Of a stretch of DNA of 26,774 bases, positions 1 through 6,910 are shown one piece after another. Position 1 is the stretch's first letter, and every line of letters starts with the position of its first letter. The stretch is from CAYTZO01 sp964442525. GTDB taxonomy: Bacteria; Patescibacteriota; Microgenomatia; UBA10105; UBA927. The stretch spans positions 1-26,774 of the forward strand of contig CAYTZO010000010.1 in the NCBI GenBank assembly GCA_964442525.1. Direction: 5' to 3'. The translations under genes were made by a program, and so were the position numbers. Below the pieces are notes generated by a model. That model worked only from the letters and a program-made list of their open reading frames with translations. It was not told the DNA's origin and ran no database searches.

Positions 1-16
1 TCGGCGGGATTTCGCT

Positions 17-38
17 CCCCGACGAAGCGAGGGGAGAA
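17..38. repeat. Small G/C-rich inverted repeat at window edge
   Basis: CTCCCC at 17-22 is complemented by GGGGAG at 31-36 or so, around a loop containing GACGAAGCGA. It resembles in style the CCTCC-GAAGC-GCGAAGGAGG palindromes found elsewhere in this window. Nothing coding is visible in bases 1-90. Confidence 0.4.
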
Positions 39-42
39 GACA

Positions 43-62
43 CCACGGGCGTTAGCCCGTGG
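43..62. repeat. Perfect hairpin, 8-bp stem with GTTA loop
   Basis: CCACGGGC (43-50) and GCCCGTGG (55-62) are perfectly complementary around GTTA. It lies just past the stop codon of the reverse-strand SGNH gene, but no T-run follows on that strand, so it is not a classical intrinsic terminator. CCACGGGC/GCCCGTGG hairpins are common in REP-like repeats and at the subterminal hairpins of IS200/IS605-type elements; that link is inference, as no transposase is present. Confidence 0.6.
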
Positions 63-90
63 AGCTTCATTTTGCCGTGCATAATGGTCC

Positions 91-1254
91 TCATTTCGCG
101 CCGACCAGTTCTGTTATTTTTTCGGCAATGGCAACGCCGGCGACCCGATGGCCCTCCGGATTCCAGTGGTCATCAGTTTGAAAATAGAGTTTTTCATTGG
201 GGTACTGGCTAAAAGCAGGAAGGAGATAGAGGTATGGGATGCCTTCTGCCTCAAAAAACGAACGGAATTCTTGATACGGGTAGATTTTCTCTTCGGGAGT
301 CAGCGTATAAGGGATGCCGTATTTTGGCATACGTACGCCTTTATAGACGATAAATTCCGCGGGGCTAACCACGACAAGCACCGGGATATTTCGCGCTTTG
401 GCAAGGTCGCCAATTGCCGCGAAAAGTTTTTTTACTCTTGCCTTGCCGGCATCCAAATCGCGACAGTCGGGTTTGTAAATGCAAATGCGAAGATACGAAT
501 CGGGAAGTTCTCTTTCCTTCGGCGGAAACAGTTGTTTGACGAGGCGGTATCCCAAAAGAACCAGTCGCGACTCGCGGATGAAGGGTATGCGTTTGAGGGC
601 CGGAAGATACGTTTGGCGGATGTTGCCGCGCCGGTCAATGTAGGCGGTTGCCGATTCAATTTTTTCCGGCAAACCGCCGGCATCCATTTTTCTCCATACG
701 CTGGAAAATTGTGTATCGTAAATGTCGTTAAACGGATAAAATCCCAGCACGATGACGTCGGGGTTGATCGTATCGAGATTGTTTTTGAGGAACAGATACT
801 CATATCCTATGGCCGTAAAAACTAAGCCTGCATTGACTGCCTCCATTTTTTTTGCGGGATTTTTAGCATTAAACGCCAGCGCGGCTTGATTAGGGTATGA
901 TTCCTCCTGTTTAACACCCCAGCCCATGGTAAATGAATCGCCTAAAAATAAAGCACGGATAGTACCGGCGGGTTTAGGAGTTAAGATTTCGGGATTTCTG
1001 ATCCCGATGCTATTGGACGTGATGGCAACCGGCGCAAATGCGTTATACGCGCTCGTTAACGTGCAGGTAGAATTTGGTTTGAGCCGGAACCAATAATAGG
1101 CGGTATCAGAGACAAAGCACGCAGCGCGATATGCTCCCGTGAGCGGAGCAGTTGTCTCTAACCCGGGAATAAGCCGAAGAATTATCTCGGCGGCGATCCC
1201 GAAAAAAAGCAGTGCGCAAAAAAAAATGAGTGCTTTTTTTGCTACTATCCTCAT
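91..1254 (-). CDS. SGNH/GDSL hydrolase-like membrane-anchored protein
   Basis: A 387-residue protein with one hydrophobic segment near the N-terminus (about residues 8-27), so probably anchored in the membrane with the rest outside. The SGNH block I motif LFLGDSFTMGWG lies at residues 102-112 (Ser in GDSF as nucleophile) and a DDHWNPEGH block at 361-369 supplies the Asp-x-His pair. Such proteins usually remove or transfer acyl groups on envelope glycans; the substrate cannot be read from sequence. The start is ATG at 1254, preceded by AGAGG. It is divergent from a second SGNH protein that is also 387 residues with the start chosen here, and the two promoters overlap. Family is clear; whether it is an esterase or an acyltransferase partner is not. 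Confidence 0.8.
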   Translation of the reverse strand: MRIVAKKALIFFCALLFFGIAAEIILRLIPGLETTAPLTGAYRAACFVSDTAYYWFRLKPNSTCTLTSAYNAFAPVAITSNSIGIRNPEILTPKPAGTIRALFLGDSFTMGWGVKQEESYPNQAALAFNAKNPAKKMEAVNAGLVFTAIGYEYLFLKNNLDTINPDVIVLGFYPFNDIYDTQFSSVWRKMDAGGLPEKIESATAYIDRRGNIRQTYLPALKRIPFIRESRLVLLGYRLVKQLFPPKERELPDSYLRICIYKPDCRDLDAGKARVKKLFAAIGDLAKARNIPVLVVVSPAEFIVYKGVRMPKYGIPYTLTPEEKIYPYQEFRSFFEAEGIPYLYLLPAFSQYPNEKLYFQTDDHWNPEGHRVAGVAIAEKITELVGAK

Positions 1255-1267
1255 ATGCCTCTATGAT
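1239..1267 (+). promoter_or_regulatory. Promoter TTGCTA-N17-TATGAT for second SGNH gene
   Basis: -35 TTGCTA at 1239-1244, a 17-nt spacer and -10 TATGAT at 1262-1267. Predicted transcription start is about 1274, six bases before the GTG start at 1280. The complement of 1263-1268 reads TATCAT and could be the -10 box of the divergent reverse-strand SGNH gene, so the two promoters would share DNA. Confidence 0.55.
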
Positions 1268-1279
1268 AAGCTAAGAATT

Positions 1280-2443
1280 GTGAGAAAAAAAGCAAGAGCG
1301 CTCACGTTCGTCTTTGCCGTTGTTTTTGCGATTTTTACCTCTGTTGCGCTTGACCGTTTGGCCGGAAATCTTCTCAACCGGTTTGGCTATTTTACGCTCA
1401 TGCAACCGGATAAAAGCGAGATCTACGACACGTCGGAGTTCACCGTAGAAGCCCGTATTTCCTCCCAAGGCATCCGAAATCAGGTCATTAAACTTCCTAA
1501 ACCCGCGGGGACCTACAGGATTTTGGCCGTTGGTGATTCGTTCACATTTGGATGGGGGGTTGCGCAAAAGGATACGTGGGTACGACTCTTGGAACAAAAG
1601 CTGCGTACCTCCCGGGCAAAAAACATAGAAATCATTAACGCCGGAGCACCCGGACTGGGACTCGATGGCATAGAAGAGGCCTGTGAGGCGTATAGAGACC
1701 GGTTTTCTGTCGATGCGGTTATCATCGGACTCTACAGCACCGACGATCTGTACCAGGCTGCCTCGACCAAACAAAACCAAACGCGCTTCGATGCCCTGGT
1801 CAATGCACTTTGGCCGACGCTGGTACGCATTGGTGGGCGGGTGATTATTGACGCGTGGTTTACCAGCGGACCGTCAAGGAAAAACGTCGTTATGTCCGAA
1901 GCATGGGCTAATTGGGTAAAAAATTATTTCGTTTCCCACCCTCGGGTCCTTTCCCGCCTTAACAGTGATCTGCGAAACCTTTTGCTTCGCGGCAAGATAA
2001 ACCCGAGTTTTCTTCAGGGAGCGGCCCAGGATCCGGAGTATATCGTGAAGCTTCTCGATGAAAAAAACCTCTCCTACGCCACCCTCTCGGCAAAGGAACT
2101 GCTTGCGCGCATCAAAGGCCGCTGTACCATATCACGGCCCGTTTTAGTAATATACCTGCCCTCCAGTGAAACCGTTTCTGACTTTTTCTTTCCTTACCGA
2201 TCGGCGTTCGGGTTCAAGGTAGATCCGCGGCTTGTTACGTTTCGTCCTGACGAATCGATAGGAAAGGTAGCAGAGGATCTGGGGTTTTCGTACCTGTCGC
2301 TTCTTCCCCAGTTTCGCGCCGAGCAGTGTCTCTCGTGTTTTTATCCCTGGGATATTCATATGACCGCCCTGGGGAATCAAAAAGTTGCAGATGCCGCAGC
2401 GGCGTATATACTGAACTATCGTCTCTTTACGGCACGGCCATGA
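1280..2443 (+). CDS. SGNH/GDSL hydrolase-like membrane-anchored protein
   Basis: With the GTG start at 1280 the protein is 387 residues and opens with a basic stretch (VRKKAR) followed by a hydrophobic anchor. An upstream ATG at 1226 is in frame but would overlap the divergent gene and its promoter, so GTG is preferred. Block I is AVGDSFTFGWGV (GDS at residues 85-87) and the C-terminal pair is in WDIHMTALGN. The middle differs strongly from the neighbouring SGNH protein, so the two may act on different substrates. The stop codon overlaps the ATG of the next gene by four bases, marking an operon with the 70-residue protein and the carbamoyltransferase. Likely role: acyl removal or transfer on an exported glycan (inference from family and context). 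Confidence 0.78.
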   Translation: MRKKARALTFVFAVVFAIFTSVALDRLAGNLLNRFGYFTLMQPDKSEIYDTSEFTVEARISSQGIRNQVIKLPKPAGTYRILAVGDSFTFGWGVAQKDTWVRLLEQKLRTSRAKNIEIINAGAPGLGLDGIEEACEAYRDRFSVDAVIIGLYSTDDLYQAASTKQNQTRFDALVNALWPTLVRIGGRVIIDAWFTSGPSRKNVVMSEAWANWVKNYFVSHPRVLSRLNSDLRNLLLRGKINPSFLQGAAQDPEYIVKLLDEKNLSYATLSAKELLARIKGRCTISRPVLVIYLPSSETVSDFFFPYRSAFGFKVDPRLVTFRPDESIGKVAEDLGFSYLSLLPQFRAEQCLSCFYPWDIHMTALGNQKVADAAAAYILNYRLFTARP

Positions 2444-2652
2444 AGCACTCGGCATTGTTTGAATCATTCCAAAGTTTTTCCCGTCGGCTGGCCGGCTTTC
2501 AGGCGGTTGTCGTCCTTTCCCTTGTCTACTGGCTGGTTGTTTCCTGGATGGCTGGTCTCTGGAGACTGTTTGGAAAAAAGTCCGTTTCCGCCGACTGGAG
2601 CAGATGGTCAATCCCATCAGATTCGTTAGATGACCTGCGGAGGCAGTACTGA
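2440..2652 (+). CDS. Small single-pass membrane protein of the carbamoyltransferase operon
   Basis: A 70-residue protein starting at the ATG that overlaps the upstream stop codon (ATGA at 2440-2443). It has an amphipathic N-terminus (MKHSALFESFQSFSRR), one hydrophobic segment (about residues 20-40, ending WLVVSWMAGLWRLFG) and a short polar tail ending DLRRQY. Longer upstream starts would run inside the SGNH gene and are rejected. It lies five bases before the carbamoyltransferase start. Small proteins with a hydrophobic stretch followed by RLFGK are, from memory, frequent next to NodU-type carbamoyltransferases in Patescibacteria; I know of no assigned function. A membrane tether for the carbamoyltransferase is possible but unproven. 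Confidence 0.7.
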   Translation: MKHSALFESFQSFSRRLAGFQAVVVLSLVYWLVVSWMAGLWRLFGKKSVSADWSRWSIPSDSLDDLRRQY

Positions 2653-2657
2653 TTTTC

Positions 2658-4322
2658 ATGAATATTTTAGGCATTTCCTGCCACTACCATGAAGCCGCGG
2701 TCTCACTCGTTCGCGATGGAAAGGTCATTGCGGCATCAGAAGAAGAGCGATTCACCAGAAAAAAACACGATGCCGAATTTCCGGCTTCCGCCATCCGCTT
2801 TTGTCTCCGGCAAGGCAGGATCGGGGTCCGCGATCTTGACTACGTGGTCTTTTATGAAAAACCCATGCGAAAGTTTGAACGGAGTCTTACCGTCAGTCTC
2901 GCCTATGCACCATGGTCCCGGTCGTGGTTTGTGGAGTCCATGCGAAGTGAACTTACCGAAAAGCTTTGGATTAAATCAACCATCGCAAGCCGGCTCGGAA
3001 TTTCTCCTGATCGTGTGCTTTTTGTGCCGCAACATCTTTCCCATGCCGCGGCAAGCTTTTACCCGAGCCCCTTTGAGCGGGCGGCTTACCTGACGCTCGA
3101 TGCCGTTGGCGAGTGGACGACCGGGAGCTGGGGGACTGCTCAAGGAAATCGTTTGTATCCTGTTGCGGAAATGCGTTTTCCCCATTCCGTTGGCCTTCTT
3201 TACTCGGCTTTTACTGCATTTTTGGGCTTTGAGGTAAACGACGGAGAATATAAAGTGATGGGTTTGTCTGGGTACGGCAAGCCGCGGTACGTCTCTAAGG
3301 TAAAAAAAACCTTCCGGCAATACCCTGACGGGTCGCTTGCGCTGGATCTTAACTACTTCCTGTTTCACAAAAGCACGAAGGCGATGTATTCGGATCTGTT
3401 TGCGAGAGAGTTTAGCGGTTGTGACCGGTTTGATCTGGCGGCGTCCATCCAGCACGTGACAGAAGAGATTATTCTTACCATGATGAACGTTCTTGCAAAA
3501 AAAACCGGCGAAACCAACCTGGTCTATGGCGGCGGCGTGGCACTTAATAGCGTCGTCAATGGTTTAGTAACAAAAAAAACGCCGTTTAAGCGTCTGTTTA
3601 TTTTCCCGGCGGCAGGAGATGACGGCGCATCAGTTGGCGCCGCGCTCTATGCATATCACCATGTACTCGGAAACAAAAAACGCTACTCCTTAAAAGATAT
3701 TTTTTGGGGAGAAGAGTTTACCGGGGCGGAGATTGAAGAGTTTCTCAAAAAAGAAGATGTCCGTTATAAACGCTATAATGATTATAACCTTTATAACTTT
3801 GTTACAGGAGAACTCATCAAAGGAAAAGTCATCGGCTGGTTTGAGGGCCGCGCAGAGTTCGGGCCGAGGGCCCTGGGCCACCGGTCAATTCTTGCCGATC
3901 CGATTCGTCCCGCGATGAAGGATATTGTTAACAAAAAAATTAAATTCCGGGAGGAGTTCCGACCGTTTGCGCCGGTCGTCATGGCCGAAAAAGCACGCGT
4001 GTACTACGAGATTACCGAGTCAAATCTTAGTCCCTACATGCTTGGCACGTTTCAAACAAAGCCGGTCGGCAAAAAGATTGCAGCGGCGACCACCCACGTA
4101 GACGGCACGAGCAGGATCCAGACCGTGGAGAAGGACTATCCCGGCCGTTACCGCAAACTTCTTGAAGTTTTTTACCAAAAAACCAGGCGTCCGGTTCTCC
4201 TCAATACTTCCTTTAACCTCAAAGGCGAGCCGATCGTCAATAGCCCCCAGGATGCGTATAAGACATTTATGAGAAGTAGATTAGACGTGTTGGTTCTCGG
4301 GAATTTTGTTATACTTAAGTAG
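2658..4322 (+). CDS. O-carbamoyltransferase, NodU/CmcH/TobZ family
   Basis: A 554-residue protein with both halves of the family. The N-terminal Kae1-like domain starts NILGISCHYHEAAVSLV and has EEERFTRKKHDAEFP, LSHAAASFYPSPF, LTLDAVGEW, YGGGVALNSVVNG and the PAAGDDGASVGAAL block. The C-terminal YrdC-like half contains EGRAEFGPRALGHRSILADP, FREEFRPFAPVV and LNTSFNLKGEPIV. The family uses carbamoyl phosphate and ATP to carbamoylate hydroxyl groups, usually on sugars, in the cytoplasm. Oddity: the usual HHxSHA metal motif reads QHLSHA (about residue 123), so the first ligand His is Gln. The surrounding SGNH, 70-residue and DUF5989-like genes suggest a cell-envelope glycan or glycolipid as substrate. 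Start ATG 2658 follows the previous stop by five bases. Confidence 0.93.
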   Translation: MNILGISCHYHEAAVSLVRDGKVIAASEEERFTRKKHDAEFPASAIRFCLRQGRIGVRDLDYVVFYEKPMRKFERSLTVSLAYAPWSRSWFVESMRSELTEKLWIKSTIASRLGISPDRVLFVPQHLSHAAASFYPSPFERAAYLTLDAVGEWTTGSWGTAQGNRLYPVAEMRFPHSVGLLYSAFTAFLGFEVNDGEYKVMGLSGYGKPRYVSKVKKTFRQYPDGSLALDLNYFLFHKSTKAMYSDLFAREFSGCDRFDLAASIQHVTEEIILTMMNVLAKKTGETNLVYGGGVALNSVVNGLVTKKTPFKRLFIFPAAGDDGASVGAALYAYHHVLGNKKRYSLKDIFWGEEFTGAEIEEFLKKEDVRYKRYNDYNLYNFVTGELIKGKVIGWFEGRAEFGPRALGHRSILADPIRPAMKDIVNKKIKFREEFRPFAPVVMAEKARVYYEITESNLSPYMLGTFQTKPVGKKIAAATTHVDGTSRIQTVEKDYPGRYRKLLEVFYQKTRRPVLLNTSFNLKGEPIVNSPQDAYKTFMRSRLDVLVLGNFVILK

Positions 4323-4325
4323 CTT

Positions 4326-4484
4326 ATGGAAAAACTCAATACCGTCAAAGAGCTCTTGCAATTTCTGTGGGCTGAGAGACTCTGGTGGATCATCCCGTTT
4401 GTTATCACCCTTCTTATTATTGCAGTCCTTCTTGTTTTTGCCCAATCATCTCCCGTGCTGCCGTTTCTTTATACTGCCTTTTAG
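4326..4484 (+). CDS. DUF5989-like 52-residue membrane protein
   Basis: A very short gene three bases after the carbamoyltransferase stop. The protein begins MEKLNTVKELLQFLWAERLW, continues with a single transmembrane helix rich in Ile/Leu/Val (about residues 21-40) and ends with the pattern FAQSSPVLPFLYTAF. This pattern (soluble amphipathic start, WW before the helix, then a Q-S-x-V-x-P-F-x-Y-x-x-F tail) is what I recall for DUF5989 proteins, which are repeatedly found beside carbamoyltransferases and SxtJ-like proteins. The function is unknown; tight spacing argues that it is made together with the carbamoyltransferase. Family assignment is from memory of the pattern. Confidence 0.78.
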   Translation: MEKLNTVKELLQFLWAERLWWIIPFVITLLIIAVLLVFAQSSPVLPFLYTAF

Positions 4485-4486
4485 TC

Positions 4487-4514
4487 TTGCAATCCGACCT
4501 GCGGTCATTATAAT
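4487..4514 (+). promoter_or_regulatory. Promoter TTGCAA-N16-TATAAT
   Basis: -35 TTGCAA at 4487-4492 and a consensus -10 TATAAT at 4509-4514. Predicted start of transcription is about 4521, five bases before the ATG at 4526. The AAGGAA at 4515-4520 that looks like a ribosome binding site would then lie upstream of the RNA start and not be transcribed. Confidence 0.7.
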
Positions 4515-4525
4515 AAGGAAACATA

Positions 4526-4984
4526 ATGAAAGCGTTCTTTGCTAATAAATGGGTCCGTATCATTGGAATCGTCATCCTCTTGGGGGCGGCAAGCGTTCCT
4601 TCCGTCTATTATTACCGAAAATATCAAATTGCCCGGCAACAGATCGCTAACCCCGTGGAACTGTCTCAGACGCAGACGAAAGACCTTATTGATGCAGTGG
4701 GGAAGCTTATTGAGCTGCCGGCAGACGAACAGCCCACGATTGCAACGGTGACCGATGCCGACAAGCTCCGAAGCCAAGCCTTTTTCCTTAATTCCCAAAA
4801 CGGCGACAGGGTCCTTATCTATACGACCGCCAAAAAAGCGATTTTGTACCGGCCGGCTCTTAATAAAATTATCGAAGTAGCGCCGGTAAATATCGGCCAA
4901 TCGGCAACAGCCTCCGGTCAGATCAGTACGCCGACGCCTCTGCCGACTTCTCGTCCTACCGTAGTCCCGTCGCCCACGAGATAA
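4526..4984 (+). CDS. Membrane-anchored protein with Pro/Thr-rich tail, unknown function
   Basis: A 152-residue protein. Residues 1-8 are short and basic (MKAFFANK), followed by a hydrophobic helix (about 9-28, VRIIGIVILLGAASVPSVYYY), then a globular segment of about 100 residues and a C-terminal Pro/Thr/Ser tail (TPTPLPTSRPTVVPSPTR). The globular part contains LRSQAFFLNSQNGDRVLIYTTAKKAILYRPALNKIIEVAPV, which reads like a small beta-rich extracellular domain; I do not recognise a named family. Single-pass orientation with the domain outside is inferred. It has its own promoter and so is not necessarily part of the carbamoyltransferase operon. Confidence 0.75.
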   Translation: MKAFFANKWVRIIGIVILLGAASVPSVYYYRKYQIARQQIANPVELSQTQTKDLIDAVGKLIELPADEQPTIATVTDADKLRSQAFFLNSQNGDRVLIYTTAKKAILYRPALNKIIEVAPVNIGQSATASGQISTPTPLPTSRPTVVPSPTR

Positions 4985-5000
4985 AACGCTAAACTACTTG

Positions 5001-5052
5001 TATAAACTTGTAAAAACTGTGAAAATTTGCCTATAAATCGGTAAAAACTGTG
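5001..5052 (+). repeat. Imperfect 21-bp direct repeat spanning the zwf promoter and start
   Basis: Two copies, at 5001-5021 and 5032-5052, are offset by 31 bp and match at 18 of 21 positions: both have TATAAA, three differing bases, then GTAAAAACTGTG. The second copy contains the zwf -10 box and its GTG start codon. The first also has TATAAA followed by a GTG at 5019, which opens only a five-codon frame. It may be a duplicated promoter or a pair of operator half-sites. Confidence 0.75.
5008..5037 (+). promoter_or_regulatory. zwf: Promoter TTGTAA-N18-TATAAA for zwf
   Basis: -35 TTGTAA at 5008-5013, an 18-nt spacer and -10 TATAAA at 5032-5037. RNA would begin near 5044, leaving about six bases before the GTG start at 5050. 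No Shine-Dalgarno sequence is visible in front of the gene. Confidence 0.6.
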
Positions 5053-6519
5053 GCAAACGCCCCCTCGTTCATTTTTGTGGTTTTTGGCGCAACCGGAGAC
5101 CTCATGGCGAGAAAACTTGCGCCCGCTCTCTACCGCCTGGTAGAAAGCGGCCACATCCCGTTTGCGCCGTTTGTTATCGGCGTGGGAAGACGTGATATTT
5201 CAGAAGACCAGTTCCGCTCCATGATCGGGAGTGAGGCAAAGGGAGCGGTGGGGCGGTCGTTTGATAGCAACATTTGGCAAGCCATTGCGCAGAAAGTTTC
5301 TTACGAACAGGGGTTTTTTGAGGATAAAGCGCTCTACGGGCGGCTGGTAGCCAAACTTACCGCTTTTGACAGGCAGGCACACGCGTGTATCCCGCGATTT
5401 TTTTATCTCGCGACCCCTCCCCAGCACTACGAAACGATTCTCACCCGTCTTGAGGAGAGCAAGCTTTCGATAGGCTGCGGCCAGGACACGCCGGAGTTTA
5501 CGCGCATCCTTATAGAGAAGCCGTTCGGCAAAGATCTGGCAACGAGCCGGGAGCTTGAAAAGCTTCTCTCCGGAATATTTGCTGAAAAGCAGATCTACCG
5601 GATTGATCACTATTTGGATAAAGAAACCGTTCAAAATATCCTCGCGGTCCGTTTTGCGAACGGTATTTTTGAACCGACCTGGAACAGGGACTTTCTTGAT
5701 CATGTGCAAATTTCGCTTCTCGAGCCGGACGGCATCGGCAAGCGGGGGAGTTTCTACGACGGCGTCGGGGCACTGCGCGATGTCGTACAGAACCATATGC
5801 TCCAGATGCTCGCTTTTACCGCCATGGACCAGCCGAAGGCGTTCGATAGCCAGAATTTGCGCCGCGCCCGGCAAAACGTTTTGTCTTCGATCCGGCCAAT
5901 CGGGCCGGCAGATATCGGCCAGACCGTGCGGGGTCAATACGTAGGCTATACCAAGGAAATCAACGTTGCTCCTTCTTCGGCGACCGAAACGTTTGTCTGC
6001 CTTAAGCTCGCTCTCGACATCCCGCGCTGGCAGGGCGTCCCGTTTTATCTGCGCACCGGCAAAAAACTGGAAAGTAAGGTCACGGAAATTTCCCTTCACT
6101 TTAAAAAGCCGGTCGTTTGTACCGGCCCTCTCTGCTTATTCCCCGAGCCGCAGGTCAAACGGAACGTGCTCGTTTTGCGCATTAGCCCCGATCGCGGGAT
6201 GAGCCTTCGGCTCATGGCTAAAAAACGGGGACTCGGCATGGACCTGGTTAGCATTGAAATGCAACAGGTCGGCCACGGCGAGCTGCCGAGTCACGGGGAA
6301 TATGAACGGCTCCTTCTTGATGCAATCCGCGGTGACCAGACGCTTTTTGCGCATTCCGATGAAGTTGAATACTCCTGGCGGTTTGTTTCCGGAGTTCTCG
6401 ATAGCTGGAAAGAGAAGAACCCGCCGCTTCATTTGTACACGGGCGGCAGCTTGGGGCCGGCACAGGCCGAGACATTTATCAAAAAAGACCAGCGGCATTG
6501 GTATTTGGCAGAAGATTGA
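5050..6519 (+). CDS. zwf: Glucose-6-phosphate 1-dehydrogenase
   Basis: A 489-residue protein, the normal length. It oxidises glucose-6-phosphate to 6-phosphogluconolactone with NADP+ or NAD+, the entry step of the oxidative pentose phosphate pathway, in the cytoplasm. The nucleotide-binding motif is GATGDLMARK (residues 13-22), the substrate motif RIDHYLDKE at 184-192, where the family usually has RIDHYLGKE, and the region with the catalytic His is GVGALRDVVQNHMLQ. Further family marks are IEKPFGKDL and PFYLRTGKKL. The start is GTG at 5050, inside the second copy of the direct repeat. It heads a pentose phosphate gene block (gnd, pgl, rpiB, rpe). Cofactor preference cannot be judged here. Confidence 0.96.
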   Translation: MANAPSFIFVVFGATGDLMARKLAPALYRLVESGHIPFAPFVIGVGRRDISEDQFRSMIGSEAKGAVGRSFDSNIWQAIAQKVSYEQGFFEDKALYGRLVAKLTAFDRQAHACIPRFFYLATPPQHYETILTRLEESKLSIGCGQDTPEFTRILIEKPFGKDLATSRELEKLLSGIFAEKQIYRIDHYLDKETVQNILAVRFANGIFEPTWNRDFLDHVQISLLEPDGIGKRGSFYDGVGALRDVVQNHMLQMLAFTAMDQPKAFDSQNLRRARQNVLSSIRPIGPADIGQTVRGQYVGYTKEINVAPSSATETFVCLKLALDIPRWQGVPFYLRTGKKLESKVTEISLHFKKPVVCTGPLCLFPEPQVKRNVLVLRISPDRGMSLRLMAKKRGLGMDLVSIEMQQVGHGELPSHGEYERLLLDAIRGDQTLFAHSDEVEYSWRFVSGVLDSWKEKNPPLHLYTGGSLGPAQAETFIKKDQRHWYLAED

Positions 6520-6545
6520 CGAAGTGCTCTCTTGTACCGTAAGAT
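6516..6545 (+). promoter_or_regulatory. Possible internal promoter TTGACG-N18-TAAGAT
   Basis: -35 TTGACG at 6516-6521, overlapping the zwf stop codon, and -10 TAAGAT at 6540-6545 with an 18-nt spacer. The -10 box sits within the small hairpin CCGTA-AGA-TACGG. RNA would begin about five bases before the ATG at 6557. The downstream genes could therefore be transcribed independently of zwf. Confidence 0.45.
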
Positions 6546-6556
6546 ACGGGGGTACT

Positions 6557-6892
6557 ATGAACTTTCACGAAGACAAACTCTGGCAGGCCTCCTTTGTTGC
6601 GCTTATGGAAGCCCATGACACCTTTGATTCCCTCAGGGAGGGAGAGCAGGAAGAGATTGTTGAGGACGTCCTCGAATCGGCCACGTCGGTTGCCGCAAAA
6701 ATTGCCGACGGACTCTCCCGTGCGGACCGCCGGTTCGGTCGGCAGATTCTTTTGGACGCCATCGGACTCGTTGCCATTGTCCGCACCCATTTGGCCGTGG
6801 CGTGGGGTCGGGGGTTGGTGTCTGATGACGTATTCAAATCACTCGACGACAAATACGCTGCTCTTTCCGACTCCTTGCAGCGGGCCAAGTAA
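6557..6892 (+). CDS. Four-helix-bundle protein (divergent 23S rRNA IVP-like)
   Basis: A 111-residue, nearly all-helical protein between zwf and gnd. The heptad pattern and the segment SATSVAAKIADGLSRADRRFGRQILLDAIGLVAIVRTHL match the layout of the four-helix-bundle proteins once described from 23S rRNA intervening sequences (usual core: R-x-A-x-S-I-x-x-N-I-A-E-G). Here VAAKIADG replaces IxxNIAEG, so it is a divergent member. No catalytic residues are expected; these proteins are thought to bind partners. ATG 6557 is chosen because longer starts run inside zwf; GGGGG lies a few bases upstream. Its place inside a metabolic operon hints at a regulatory or scaffold role, which is only inference. 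Confidence 0.6.
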   Translation: MNFHEDKLWQASFVALMEAHDTFDSLREGEQEEIVEDVLESATSVAAKIADGLSRADRRFGRQILLDAIGLVAIVRTHLAVAWGRGLVSDDVFKSLDDKYAALSDSLQRAK

Positions 6893-6910
6893 TTGCCTTA
6901 GACTAAGGGT

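Noticed and set aside
148..825. A 225-residue forward frame opposite the first SGNH gene
   Set aside because: It is the antisense shadow of a gene with clear SGNH motifs and has no recognisable features.
1226..1279. ATG 1226 as start of the second SGNH gene
   Set aside because: It would overlap the divergent gene and remove the promoter at 1239-1267; GTG 1280 directly precedes a typical basic-plus-hydrophobic anchor.
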